A stretch of DNA of 51,376 bases, from assembly GCA_045125655.1 (NCBI GenBank), contig JBGVNP010000071.1:1-51376 (forward strand), given 5' to 3'. Positions 1 through 8,268 of the stretch are shown here, one piece after another (position 1 is the stretch's first letter; every line of letters begins with the position of its first letter). The notes under the pieces were generated by a model. The model was given only the letters and a program-made list of their open reading frames with translations, searched no databases and had not been told where the DNA came from. The translations under genes were made by a program, and so were the position numbers. Origin of the DNA: RGIG4608 sp045125655. GTDB lineage: Bacteria; Bacillota; Clostridia; Oscillospirales; CAG-272.

Positions 1-217
1 CCGAGTTTCTATCGGTCGCTTATGCTCCCTCCAGAATGACACAAGGGCGCGATAGAATCTCGCGCGGCACGATTTGCGCGGAGTCTTGCCCAATCAGCAC
101 AAACTATATGGCTATTGCGCGAAGCTCTATAAAAGGTTTTTGCGCCACTTTTCCCAAAAAGTGGCATCCTCTTTTCTTAAACTAACTTTTTAAACTCACC
201 GCTAAATCCCAATTTAT
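1..217. repeat. Degenerate intergenic repeat remnants at the left edge
   Basis: This stretch before pckG has no gene. Bases 117-217 resemble a decayed right end of the large palindromic element found elsewhere in the window: a CCACTTTT/AAAAAGTGG hairpin near 153-173, then the tip-like GCTAAATCCCAATTTAT at 201-217. On the minus strand, bases 1-45 carry TGTCATTCTGGAGGGAGC, which resembles a short repeat I recall from other Firmicutes; that link is from memory and weak. A small stem (ATTTATGAT at 211-219, ATCATAAAT at 254-262) follows. Confidence 0.35.
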
Positions 218-283
218 GATAGTGAATTTAGAAATCTTTTACCAATTTAATTCATCATAAATCCGAAGAATAAATATTTACTA

Positions 284-312
284 TTGAATTTAAGTCGTTT
301 TTATGGTATAAT
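284..312 (+). promoter_or_regulatory. Sigma-A promoter of pckG
   Basis: TTGAAT at 284-289 and a perfect TATAAT at 307-312 are separated by 17 bases, about 50 bases before the pckG start. Confidence 0.8.
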
Positions 313-363
313 GCGTATAATTATAATATTAAGAGCTAGTATATGATCTCAAAGGAGGTAAAT

Positions 364-2160
364 ATGCTTAAAAACACACCTACAAGCAACCAATACATAC
401 TCTCTTGGATAGATAAAATGGCAGAGATGTGCCGTCCCGATTCCATCGTCTGGATCGACGGCAGTGATGAGCAGGCGGAAGTTTTGCGCGCTGAGGCTTG
501 CGCTACGGGAGAAATGATAAAATTAAATCAGGAAAAACTCCCTAACTGCTATCTTCATCGCACTGCTATAAATGACGTTGCGCGCGTTGAGGGCAGAACA
601 TTCATCTGCACAAAAACAAAAGAGGATGCCGGAAATATCAACAACTGGATGGAGCCGGAAGAGTGCAAGGCGCGCTTATCAAAGCTTTATAGCGGTTCTA
701 TGAAGGGGCAGACTATGTACGTTATTCCCTATTCAATGGGCATCGTTGGCTCTCCTTTTGCAAAATACGGAATTGAGCTTACAGATTCCATCTACGTTGT
801 TCTCAATATGCTCATTATGACGCGCGTCGGCTTTGACGTTCTTGATGCGCTCGGTGAGAGTCCCGATTATATCAAGGGGTTACACGCGCGCGCACAGTTG
901 GATGAGGAGAACAGATATATTGTTCACTTCCCCGAAGAAAATACCATTTGGAGTGTAAACTCGGGTTACGGTGGAAACGTACTCCTCGGCAAAAAATGCT
1001 TTGCATTACGTATTGCCTCATATCTCGGCAGAAAAGAAAATTGGATGGCTGAGCATATGCTCATTCTCGGCGTGGAATATCCAAATGGCGAGACAAAGTA
1101 TGTTTGCGCGGCGTTTCCCTCTGCTTGCGGAAAAACAAATCTTGCAATGCTCATTCCTCCCGAATATTATCGTAAAAAAGGATACAAGGTACACTGTGTG
1201 GGTGACGATATTGCTTGGCTTCGCGTCGGCGAAGACGGACGCCTTTGGGCAGTAAATCCCGAAAACGGATTCTTTGGCGTTGCTCCCGGAACAAATGAAA
1301 AGACCAATCCCAATGCGCTTCACACGACGTTCCGCGATACTATATTCACAAACGTTGTTCACAATCTCAAGGACAACACTGTTTGGTGGGAAGGACTTGA
1401 CAAGAATCCTCCCGAAGATGCTATCGACTGGATGGGTAGAGTTTGGGACTACAGAAAATACGATAAAAATGACAAATCGACCTGCGGAGCGCATCCAAAT
1501 TCGCGCTTTACTGCAAAGGCAATAAACTGCCCCTGCATTTCAAGTGAGTTTAACAATCCTGCAGGTGTTCCGATCTCGGCTATCATCTTTGGAGGCAGAC
1601 GCGCAAGGACCGCGCCCCTCGTTTATCAGTCAACATCTTGGCAGAATGGCACATTTGTTGGCTCAATTATGGCAAGTGAAACCACTGCGGCGGCTTCGGG
1701 TGCTGTGGGTGTCGTTAGACGCGATCCGATGGCAATGCGTCCCTTCGTTGGATATGACATGGGTGACTATTTTGCTCATTGGCTCAACATGGGTAAGATA
1801 ATTCCCAATCCACCAAAGATCTTCCACGTAAACTGGTTCAGAACCGATGATGAGGGCAATTTTATATGGCCCGGATTTGGCGACAACATGCGCGTGCTTG
1901 AGTGGATACTTGCTCGATGCGACGAAAAAATCGATGCGCGCGAGAGTGCTATCGGTTATCTTCCCTATGCAGAGGATATTTGCATTGACGGTCTTGATGG
2001 TGTTTCTCTTGAAACCGTCGAGGAGCTTCTCAAGGTAGACCGTACATCCTGGCTTGAGGACGTTGAAAACATAAAGGCATTCTACAAGCAGGTTGGAGAG
2101 CGTGTACCGAGTGAGCTTTATTCCGAGCTTGATGAATTGGAAAAGAGACTTAGATCATAA
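364..2160 (+). CDS. pckG: GTP-dependent phosphoenolpyruvate carboxykinase
   Basis: The enzyme interconverts oxaloacetate and PEP using GTP/GDP in the cytoplasm, linking the C4-acid pool to glycolysis. The protein (598 aa from this start) has the usual length for the GTP class. It carries the kinase P-loop FPSACGKTN near residue 260, the downstream GDDIAWLR metal-binding segment, the FGGRR substrate loop and the NWFR segment near the C terminus. An in-frame ATG lies at 343, but it sits upstream of a strong Shine-Dalgarno (AAAGGAGGT at 351-359) that is spaced correctly for the ATG at 364, so I use 364. It has its own sigma-A promoter. The ATP-dependent PckA family is excluded by the motifs. PEP made here would feed the same node as the nearby enolase. 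Confidence 0.96.
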   Translation: MLKNTPTSNQYILSWIDKMAEMCRPDSIVWIDGSDEQAEVLRAEACATGEMIKLNQEKLPNCYLHRTAINDVARVEGRTFICTKTKEDAGNINNWMEPEECKARLSKLYSGSMKGQTMYVIPYSMGIVGSPFAKYGIELTDSIYVVLNMLIMTRVGFDVLDALGESPDYIKGLHARAQLDEENRYIVHFPEENTIWSVNSGYGGNVLLGKKCFALRIASYLGRKENWMAEHMLILGVEYPNGETKYVCAAFPSACGKTNLAMLIPPEYYRKKGYKVHCVGDDIAWLRVGEDGRLWAVNPENGFFGVAPGTNEKTNPNALHTTFRDTIFTNVVHNLKDNTVWWEGLDKNPPEDAIDWMGRVWDYRKYDKNDKSTCGAHPNSRFTAKAINCPCISSEFNNPAGVPISAIIFGGRRARTAPLVYQSTSWQNGTFVGSIMASETTAAASGAVGVVRRDPMAMRPFVGYDMGDYFAHWLNMGKIIPNPPKIFHVNWFRTDDEGNFIWPGFGDNMRVLEWILARCDEKIDARESAIGYLPYAEDICIDGLDGVSLETVEELLKVDRTSWLEDVENIKAFYKQVGERVPSELYSELDELEKRLRS

Positions 2161-2191
2161 ATCATTAAAGAAATAGGAAAATTTAAAATAT

Positions 2192-2881
2192 ATGACCAAA
2201 AAAACACTAAAAATAGGAGAGCTTTCGTGGATCGTGGGAAATATTCTTTGCGCGATTGGAAACTGCTTTGCAGCCAAGAGTGCTTTGGGACTTGCTCCGA
2301 TAGTCGCTCCTGCGTTTGTTCTCAATGCCAAAATACCCTTTTTAACAGTGGGATTTTGCGAATATCTTATACAGGGTATTCTACTTGCAATCTGCTGCTT
2401 TGTGATAGGTAAATTCAAGGGGAAATTTATTGCAACCATTTGCAATATCATTTTTTACGGTGCTTGCTTTGATATTTTTAATTCATTATTCGCATTTATA
2501 CAGCCAAGTGATCTTACCGGACGAATAATTTGCGCGGTGTTCGGCACTGTCGTTACCTGCTTTGCCGTTGCTTTGATGCTTCGCACATATATTCCGCCGT
2601 CCGCTTATGAGATTTTCGTTCGAGAAATCGCAGAGGCAAAGGGACTTGATATAAACAAAACAAAGCTCACCTTTGATGCCTCAATGCTTGCATTGGCGAT
2701 TGTATTGATGTTTATATTGCTCGGCAGCTTCAAATTTGAATTTATTGGAGTTTTGACGGTTATCACGGCTTTTTTGAACTCCGTGCTCATTGCATTTTTC
2801 GGCAAGCTGCTCGACAAGCATTGCGATTTTTCGCCCGCTTTTCCCAAGCTTTATAATTTGCTCAATCCCGAATCAAAATGA
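2192..2881 (+). CDS. YitT/YczE-like (DUF6198-type) integral membrane protein
   Basis: This is a 229-residue hydrophobic protein with about five or six predicted membrane segments. The first begins near residue 10 (GELSWIVGNILCAIGNCFAA). A soluble stretch near residues 135-165 contains SAYEIFVREIAEAKGLDINK, followed by two more membrane segments. The arrangement and the YIPPSAYEIFVRE segment resemble the YczE/YitT group of uncharacterised membrane proteins (DUF6198 in my recollection). The substrate or function is unknown. It starts 31 bases after pckG with no terminator visible between them, so it may be co-transcribed with pckG, and it is followed by a strong terminator. Confidence 0.82.
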   Translation: MTKKTLKIGELSWIVGNILCAIGNCFAAKSALGLAPIVAPAFVLNAKIPFLTVGFCEYLIQGILLAICCFVIGKFKGKFIATICNIIFYGACFDIFNSLFAFIQPSDLTGRIICAVFGTVVTCFAVALMLRTYIPPSAYEIFVREIAEAKGLDINKTKLTFDASMLALAIVLMFILLGSFKFEFIGVLTVITAFLNSVLIAFFGKLLDKHCDFSPAFPKLYNLLNPESK

Positions 2882-2904
2882 ATAGTATTTTTTAAATGAA
2901 ATTT

Positions 2905-2940
2905 GCGCATAATGGTATTATCCGTTATGCGCTTTTTGTT
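2905..2940 (+). terminator. Intrinsic terminator after the YitT-like gene
   Basis: The stem GCGCATAA (2905-2912) pairs with TTATGCGC (2925-2932) and is followed by a run of five T. Confidence 0.85.
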
Positions 2941-2950
2941 TAAAAGTTTT

Positions 2951-3107
2951 TCAAATTTTGATTTGTCGCGCACTGTGTTCGCACAAACCAAACGATTAAA
3001 AAAGTTTTTGTCCAACTTTTTTCAAAAAGTTGGCGCGGTGTGGTACGCCACTTTTGAAAAAGTGGATAAAACAATCAGTGGGTTAGTGCGAACATAATGC
3101 GCGCTAT
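2951..3107 (+). repeat. Palindromic element copy E1 (short form, no core)
   Basis: The left tip begins TCAAATTTTGATTTGTCGCG. The outer hairpin CCAACTTTTTTCAAAAAGTTGG is joined almost directly to the right outer hairpin CCACTTTTGAAAAAGTGG, followed by a damaged right tip (GTGCGAACATAATGCGCGCTA). The 200-odd bases holding the two core hairpins in the other copies are absent. The right edge is 28 bases from the eno start and no promoter is evident between them. Confidence 0.9.
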
Positions 3108-3134
3108 TACATAACAAATGAAAAGGAGTAAATT

Positions 3135-4439
3135 ATGTCAAACAGTAAACCACAGATATCAAGATGCTGCGCTAGAGAGATACTGGATTCGCGCGGAGAT
3201 CCAACAATAGAGGTTACGGTAGTTTTAGTTGACGGCACGGTCGGTGTGGCATCCGCCCCCTCGGGTGCTTCGACGGGAAAAAGTGAGGCGCACGAATTGC
3301 GCGACGCGGACAAGGAGCGATATCACGGCAAGGGTGTATTAAATGCCGTTTCAAACGTATGCAAACACATTTCTCCTGCTCTCAGCGGTATGCTTGCGAC
3401 CGATCAAGCGCAGATAGACGAAACTCTCATTGAGCTTGACGGCACCGAAAACAAGGAGAGTCTTGGCGCAAATGCTATACTTGCCACGTCTTTAGCGACG
3501 GCTCGCGCGGCAGCAAATTTTTATCACGTGCCCGTTTACAAATATCTTTCGGGAATGCTATCGTGCAGGATGCCCGTGCCTATGTTCAATATTTTGAACG
3601 GTGGCGCTCACTCATCCAACAATATTGAAATTCAAGAGTTTATGATCGTTCCCGTAGGTGCAGAGTGCTTTGCGGATGCTCTAAAGATGGGCAGTGAAAT
3701 CTATCATCATCTTGGCAATATTTTAAAGGAGCGCAAGATGTCAAGCGGAGTTGGGGACGAGGGTGGATATGCTCCCGATCTTCACGATGATGAAGAGGCA
3801 CTTGATTTAATATTAGAAGCAATAGAGCGCACTCCCTACTCTACTAACGATATAAAAATTGCGCTTGACGTTGCTTCAAGTGCGTGGTATGACAAGGAAA
3901 ATGAAATATACAGAACTCTCAAGAAAAAGACCGAGTTTACCGTTGAGGAGCTTATCTCATATTACGAGCGCCTTTGCGAAAAATATCCGATCATCTCAAT
4001 TGAGGACGGACTTGCAGAGGATGATTTTGAGGGTTGGATTGAGCTTACCGCCCGTCTTGGTGACAAAATAATGCTTGTTGGTGACGATCTTTTTGTTACG
4101 GACTCCGAGCGTCTTGAGGACGGTGCGCTCATGGGCATTGCAAATGCTATTTTGATAAAACCCAACCAGATAGGCACGCTCACAGAAACTTTGAAAACAG
4201 TTCGCACAGCAAAAGAGCGCGGATACCGTTTCATCCTTTCACATCGCTCGGGCGAGACCGAGGACACAACCCTTTGCGATATTGCAGTTGCCGTAAATGC
4301 CCCCTATATCAAGGCGGGCGCGCCCTGTCGCGGAGAACGGATAGCAAAGTATAATCGCCTCCTTCGCATAGAATCTTCCCTTGGTGGATGCTCTGAATTC
4401 AGTGATATATTCTGCTGTGGCAAGAAAAAACGTAAATAA
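3135..4439 (+). CDS. eno: Enolase (phosphopyruvate hydratase)
   Basis: The enzyme dehydrates 2-phosphoglycerate to PEP. At 434 aa the length is normal. All key residues are visible: the mobile SGAST loop (43-47), His159 in GGAHS, the catalytic acid Glu209 in GDEGGY, metal ligands Asp245, Glu290 and Asp317, Lys342 in IKPNQIGT, the HRSGETED loop (370-377) and Lys393. Some conserved family segments are altered: GDPTIEV replaces the usual GNPT, and ASSAWY replaces AASEFY just after Asp245. The last 15 residues form an unusual Cys/Lys-rich tail. The start has a good AAAGGAG site. The gene follows a short palindromic element that separates it from the pckG unit. Confidence 0.96.
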   Translation: MSNSKPQISRCCAREILDSRGDPTIEVTVVLVDGTVGVASAPSGASTGKSEAHELRDADKERYHGKGVLNAVSNVCKHISPALSGMLATDQAQIDETLIELDGTENKESLGANAILATSLATARAAANFYHVPVYKYLSGMLSCRMPVPMFNILNGGAHSSNNIEIQEFMIVPVGAECFADALKMGSEIYHHLGNILKERKMSSGVGDEGGYAPDLHDDEEALDLILEAIERTPYSTNDIKIALDVASSAWYDKENEIYRTLKKKTEFTVEELISYYERLCEKYPIISIEDGLAEDDFEGWIELTARLGDKIMLVGDDLFVTDSERLEDGALMGIANAILIKPNQIGTLTETLKTVRTAKERGYRFILSHRSGETEDTTLCDIAVAVNAPYIKAGAPCRGERIAKYNRLLRIESSLGGCSEFSDIFCCGKKKRK

Positions 4440-4493
4440 ATAAAAATTTGTGATATATATGTAGAAAAATTTAAAATATTTTTGCAAAATCTC

Positions 4494-4522
4494 TTGCATT
4501 TTCTTATTTTCTATGCTATAAT
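4494..4522 (+). promoter_or_regulatory. Sigma-A promoter of rpmB
   Basis: TTGCAT (4494-4499), a 17-base spacer and TATAAT (4517-4522). A small GGCG/CGCT-type hairpin lies just before the GGAGGTG ribosome-binding site. Confidence 0.8.
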
Positions 4523-4584
4523 ATCTACTGTTCGTAAACTATTTATGTAATTTTGGCGTTTTTAACGCTACAGGAGGTGTCATT

Positions 4585-4770
4585 ATGGCAAAATGCAGTG
4601 TTTGTGGAAAAGGCGTTGTTTTCGGTCAGAACGTTTCTCACTCCAACCGCAAAACAAACAGAACCTGGAAGCCCAACATCAGAAAGGTAAAGGCAATCGT
4701 TAACGGCACTCCCGTTACCGTTGCAATTTGCTCTCGTTGTCTTCGTTCAGGCAAAGTTAATCGTGCTTAA
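4585..4770 (+). CDS. rpmB: Large-subunit ribosomal protein bL28
   Basis: This 61-residue basic protein is a structural component of the 50S subunit. It begins MAKCSVCGKGVVFGQNVSHS, typical of bL28, and carries two Cys pairs (C4/C7 and CSRC near residue 50), the zinc-binding form of the protein. The ribosome-binding site AGGAGGTG is strong. It is monocistronic, with its own sigma-A promoter and terminator. Confidence 0.97.
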   Translation: MAKCSVCGKGVVFGQNVSHSNRKTNRTWKPNIRKVKAIVNGTPVTVAICSRCLRSGKVNRA

Positions 4771-4786
4771 TTAACGTAAAAAGATT

Positions 4787-4820
4787 GGCAGACCGATTTT
4801 CATCGCGTCTGCCCTTTTTA
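4787..4820 (+). terminator. Terminator of rpmB
   Basis: GGCAGAC (4787-4793) pairs with GTCTGCC (4807-4813), followed by CTTTTTA and more T. Confidence 0.85.
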
Positions 4821-4832
4821 TTTTTATTAGTG

Positions 4833-5197
4833 TCAAATTTTGATTTGTCGCGCACGTTGTTAGCACAGACCAATCGGTTGTTTTGTCCACTTTTTCAAAA
4901 GTGGCGCCCTGCGCGTAGCAGAGCCGCGCGGCTTGAGCGCACTCGGCGTTTCTTTTCCATAGCTTTTCTTTGCGCCTCTGCTGTCAAAGAAAAGCGGCTA
5001 AAAACTCTTGGTATTTAAAGATAGTTTGCCTTTTGTAACGCTTTTTTCTTTGGCAAAATAGCCACAAAGAAAAAAGCTTGGCAAAAAAGAAATGGCGTTT
5101 TTTGCGCTCACGCCGCGCGGGCGACCGCTTTTGAAAAAGCGGTGCAAAACAATCAGTGGGTTAGTGCGAACATAGTACTCGCTAAATACCAATTTAC
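4833..5197 (+). repeat. Palindromic element copy E2 (complete, 365 bp)
   Basis: Reference copy. The left tip runs from 4833. The left outer hairpin is CCAC 4887-4890 / GTGG 4901-4904. After a GC-rich linker come core hairpin a (GCTTTTCTTTG 4962-4972 / CAAAGAAAAGC 4985-4995), a conserved spacer with TTGGTATTTAAAGATAGT, and core hairpin b (GCTTTTTTCTTTG 5040-5052 / CAAAGAAAAAAGC 5065-5077). Another GC-rich linker leads to the right outer hairpin (CCGC 5125-5128 / GCGG 5139-5142) and the right tip, ending CCAATTTACA. Core orientation is called plus here. Its last base touches the ribosome-binding site of the next gene. Confidence 0.95.
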
Positions 5198-5208
5198 AGG
5201 AGCTTATT

Positions 5209-5886
5209 ATGAAAGCATATTTAAATCAAGATGCTGACAAGAGAATATTTGATGTCTTATGCGCGATGGGATTTGAAGTTATTCCGCTCGCGCCCTTTGG
5301 TGCGCTCGCTTCTCCTGTTTCTTCGCACGCAGATATGCTCTTATGCTCCATTGATGACAATGTTTTTATTCCTCAAAATTATGAAATAAAAATTAATGGC
5401 AAGAAGATTATAGAGATAGATGAAAAATTGGGCAAGAATTATCCCGATGACGTAGCTCTTAATATTGCAATAGTTGGCAAAAACGTATTTTGCAATAAGA
5501 AATATGCCTCCAAAATGGTTTTGGGGCATTTAGAAAAGGAAGGATATGCAATCCATCACGTCAATCAAGGTTACGCGCACTGCTCTACCTGCATTGTTGA
5601 CGATAATGCTATTATCACTGCCGACGAGGGTATCTTCCGCGTGGCGCGAGAAAATGGCATTGAGGCGCTTTTGATTTCAAAAGGGCACATTTCCCTTCCG
5701 CCCTATTCTCACGGCTTTATAGGTGGCGCTACGGGCACAACGGATAATGCTGTGTATTTCTGCGGCTCGCTTTCGTTTCATCCCGACGGGGAGAAAATAC
5801 GCACCTTTATAAACTCGCGTGGCAAAGAGGTTATAGAGCTTTCCAACTCTCCACTTTCTGATATTGGCGGAATACTATTTATATAA
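5209..5886 (+). CDS. Conserved hypothetical protein, DUF6873-like
   Basis: This is a 225-residue soluble protein without signal peptide or membrane segments. It resembles the clostridial family I recall as DUF6873, assigned to the GME (guanidino-group-modifying enzyme) fold. Visible conserved-looking segments are NQGYAHCSTCIVDDNAIITAD near residues 119-139, GHISLPPYSHGFIGGATG (163-180) and a late glycine-rich end. Repeated Asp/Gly turns fit a pseudo-symmetric propeller, but the catalytic assignment is unknown. The ribosome-binding site (AGGAG) begins at the edge of palindromic element E2, so any promoter must lie inside or upstream of that element. Confidence 0.82.
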   Translation: MKAYLNQDADKRIFDVLCAMGFEVIPLAPFGALASPVSSHADMLLCSIDDNVFIPQNYEIKINGKKIIEIDEKLGKNYPDDVALNIAIVGKNVFCNKKYASKMVLGHLEKEGYAIHHVNQGYAHCSTCIVDDNAIITADEGIFRVARENGIEALLISKGHISLPPYSHGFIGGATGTTDNAVYFCGSLSFHPDGEKIRTFINSRGKEVIELSNSPLSDIGGILFI

Positions 5887-5888
5887 AA

Positions 5889-5928
5889 ACAGAGCTAAGC
5901 GCGTGCGCGTAGCTCTGTTCTTTTTTAT
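5889..5928. terminator. Bidirectional terminator between converging genes
   Basis: ACAGAGCTA (5889-5897) pairs with TAGCTCTGT (5910-5918), with T-rich sequence on the plus side and A-rich (T on the minus strand) on the other. It serves the DUF6873-like gene and the feo operon. Confidence 0.85.
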
Positions 5929-6077
5929 TTACTCTTACCGCAATCCCTCGAGCATTTACCACCGTGGGGGCATCCGATGCATTTTGTTTCCTTCTTCTTT
6001 TCCTTGCGAATATAGAGAAGGATACCTACAACGATGAGTGCAAGAGCTGCTAAAATAATATAATCTATTAACGTCAT
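5925..6077 (-). CDS. FeoB-associated Cys-rich membrane protein (50 aa)
   Basis: A small gene right after feoB on the same strand. Translation gives a 50-residue protein: one N-terminal membrane helix (residues 4-22, IDYIILAALALIVVGILLY), a basic stretch (RKEKKKETK), and a Cys-rich tail CIGCPHGGKCSRDCG with four cysteines. This is the architecture of the FeoB-associated Cys-rich membrane proteins found after feoB in Firmicutes and Bacteroidetes; a role in iron hand-over or in the Feo complex is inferred, not shown. It begins 19 bases after the feoB stop without an obvious Shine-Dalgarno. Its stop lies in the T-tract of the bidirectional terminator. Confidence 0.88.
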   Translation of the reverse strand: MTLIDYIILAALALIVVGILLYIRKEKKKETKCIGCPHGGKCSRDCGKSK

Positions 6078-6096
6078 ATTTTTTATAAATCTATGA

Positions 6097-8130
6097 TTAT
6101 GCCTTTTTCTTAAGTGTGTACTCTGCTTTTATCTTCTTATTGGTATTGGCAATAAGAACGCAGATGATAACTACGAATACCGCCACTGCCAGAAGACCTG
6201 CAATTGCCGCTCCAACGTTAAGAGAAGCGGGAGAAGTAATGAGTGTGCCGACTGTATATACCAAGTATGAAACGGTATATCCTACACCCAATTGAAGTCC
6301 GATTCCACCCCAAAACCACTTTGCGCTCTTCATTTCGGCATTCATAGCGCCTATCGCCGCAAAGCAAGGGGGAGTGTAAAGATTGAACATAAGATATGCA
6401 AGTGCTGCAACCTTGGAGATTGCCATAACGCCTGCGACCTCTGCACCTGCGCCCTCAAGCATTGCAAGCTCATCAAGGTCGATAAGGTTATCAAGTCCAA
6501 CGAAGCAAACTGCAAGTGTTCCAACAACGTTTTCCTTAGCGATAAAGCCAGTGATAGCTGCAGCCGCAAGTTCCCACGAAAGCACACCGACGATCGGGAC
6601 GAGAAGGTATGCAAAGGGACCTGCAATGGATGCAAGAATGGATGCGTTCGCATTTTCTTCAGGGGCAAAGCTCCAGTTGAACGTCTGCATTATCTGAACC
6701 GCCATATTGCAAAGAAGAATGATGGTTGCTGCCTTAACTATGTAAGACCATCCGCGGGCGCACATTGATTTAAATGCACCAAGGAAGGATGGCATCTTAT
6801 AGTCGGGAAGTTCGATGATGAAGAAGGATTTTCTTACCTTATGTCCCGTGATCTTATTTATAAGAAGTGCGCCAAAGAAGATGAGCGCAATTCCTGAAAA
6901 ATACATAAGCGCGCTTACCCACCAAGCGTTATCAAAGAAGGCGCCCGCAAAAAGTGAAATAACGGGGATCTTTGCTCCGCAAGGCATAAAGGGGGAAAGC
7001 ATTGCTGTTGCTCTTCTCTCTCGCTCGTTCTTGATAGTACGGCTTGCCATAATTCCGGGGACTGCACATCCAATCGTGATGACAAAAGGAATTACGGATT
7101 TACCTGAAAGTCCTACTCTCTTGAAAATGGGATCGAGAACCACTGCAACACGGCTCATATAACCGCAATCCTCAAGGAGCGCGATAAGGAAATACATTAC
7201 CATAACAAGTGGCAAGAATCCTACTACCGCAACAACACCACCGATTATACCATCAACAACGATAGCAGAAAGCAAGGGGTTTGCTTCGACTAAAAGGTCG
7301 CCCACCCATCCCTGAAATACCTCAAGAAGAGGAACAAGTCCGGGGATAAAGGTTTCACCTATTTCAACGCCGTCAGCGATCCAAGCGCCAAGAGTTGACT
7401 GCGAAATATAGAACACAAGGAACATTACAACGGCAAAGATCGGTATTCCGAGCCACTTATTAGTGAGAATATCGTCAATTTTGTCGTTAATTCCTCTATC
7501 CTTTGTGAGAATTTTTCGATCCTCAACGTCCTTAACTATTTTATTGACAAAATCAAATCTCTTTCTGTCGGCAAGAGTTACCGCTTCCTTACTCGAAAGG
7601 TCAACATCGCCCTGAGTATAGGGCGCGCTCTGCTTTTTGCCTACGCTTGCGGTGGCTGTAGCAATAAGCTCCTTAAGTCCCTCGCCCTCGATAGACACCG
7701 TATTAACAACGGGGCATCCAAGCTTCTTTGAAAGAAGATCAACGTTGATCTTGGTTTCCTTTTTTTCGTTAATATCACTCTTATTGAGTGCAACAACCAC
7801 GGGGATTCCAAGTTCGAGAAGCTGTGTTGTGAAGAAAAGACTTCTTGAAAGATTGGATGCATCGACGATATTGATGATAACGTCGGGATTTTCATTTTTT
7901 ACGTATACACTTGTAATGCTCTCTTCACTTGTAAATGGGGACATTGAATATGCGCCCGGAAGGTCAACGGCAATAAGCTCCTTACCATCCGTATATACAC
8001 CCTTAATAGTATGCTCTTTTTTGTCAACCGTAACACCCGCCCAGTTGCCCACTCTTTCGTTTCTGCCTGTTAAGGCATTGAACATAGTGGTTTTTCCTGA
8101 GTTCGGATTGCCTGTTAAGGCAATTCTCAT
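6097..8130 (-). CDS. feoB: Ferrous iron transporter FeoB
   Basis: This is the polytopic inner-membrane Fe(II) permease with an N-terminal G domain. At 677 aa it is at the compact end of the family. G1 GNPNSGKT is at residues 7-14, G2 GVTV at 32-35, G3 DLPG at 56-59 and G4 NKSD at 116-119. A helical linker follows to about 200, then about eight or more membrane segments. The two Gate domains carry GCAVPGI and PFMPCGAKIP, with the conserved cysteine-containing metal-path motifs. The gene follows feoA after a 133-bp gap that holds a terminator-like hairpin, a palindromic operator candidate and a GC-rich leader hairpin, so feoB may have a second, separately controlled promoter. The ribosome-binding site GGAGGAAAAAA is good. 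Confidence 0.97.
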   Translation of the reverse strand: MRIALTGNPNSGKTTMFNALTGRNERVGNWAGVTVDKKEHTIKGVYTDGKELIAVDLPGAYSMSPFTSEESITSVYVKNENPDVIINIVDASNLSRSLFFTTQLLELGIPVVVALNKSDINEKKETKINVDLLSKKLGCPVVNTVSIEGEGLKELIATATASVGKKQSAPYTQGDVDLSSKEAVTLADRKRFDFVNKIVKDVEDRKILTKDRGINDKIDDILTNKWLGIPIFAVVMFLVFYISQSTLGAWIADGVEIGETFIPGLVPLLEVFQGWVGDLLVEANPLLSAIVVDGIIGGVVAVVGFLPLVMVMYFLIALLEDCGYMSRVAVVLDPIFKRVGLSGKSVIPFVITIGCAVPGIMASRTIKNERERRATAMLSPFMPCGAKIPVISLFAGAFFDNAWWVSALMYFSGIALIFFGALLINKITGHKVRKSFFIIELPDYKMPSFLGAFKSMCARGWSYIVKAATIILLCNMAVQIMQTFNWSFAPEENANASILASIAGPFAYLLVPIVGVLSWELAAAAITGFIAKENVVGTLAVCFVGLDNLIDLDELAMLEGAGAEVAGVMAISKVAALAYLMFNLYTPPCFAAIGAMNAEMKSAKWFWGGIGLQLGVGYTVSYLVYTVGTLITSPASLNVGAAIAGLLAVAVFVVIICVLIANTNKKIKAEYTLKKKA

Positions 8131-8180
8131 AGATTTTTTCCTCCGTTTATGTAAATTAAATGATTAACTGATTTTTATCG

Positions 8181-8197
8181 AGCGCGTTATTCGCGCT
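8181..8197 (-). promoter_or_regulatory. GC-rich hairpin in the feoB leader
   Basis: AGCGCG (8181-8186) pairs with CGCGCT (8192-8197) between the operator candidate and the feoB start. No U-tract follows, so it is not a terminator. Function unknown. Confidence 0.45.
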
Positions 8198-8215
8198 GAA
8201 TGCCAAATTGTATGT

Positions 8216-8233
8216 AGTTAGCGTTGGCTAACT
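8216..8233. promoter_or_regulatory. Palindromic operator candidate 2 (feoA-feoB gap)
   Basis: AGTTAGC-gttg-GCTAACT, a perfect 7-4-7 palindrome with exactly the same arms as the site before feoA. On the minus strand a TACAAT (8207-8212) lies just beyond it, so it could overlap a weak feoB promoter. The TTAGC/GCTAA arms resemble boxes of DtxR/IdeR-type metal-dependent repressors; the regulator is not in this window. Confidence 0.7.
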
Positions 8234-8240
8234 TGAGATT

Positions 8241-8268
8241 TAAAAAATAAAAGGCATTCCCTTTTATT
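8241..8268 (-). terminator. Terminator-like hairpin at the end of feoA
   Basis: AATAAAAGG (8246-8254) pairs with CCTTTTATT (8260-8268), overlapping the feoA stop codon, and is followed on the minus strand by T. It could lower feoB expression relative to feoA. Confidence 0.55.

Noticed and set aside
343..363. Upstream ATG as the pckG start
   Set aside because: The Shine-Dalgarno lies between this ATG and the one at 364, so only the latter is positioned for initiation.
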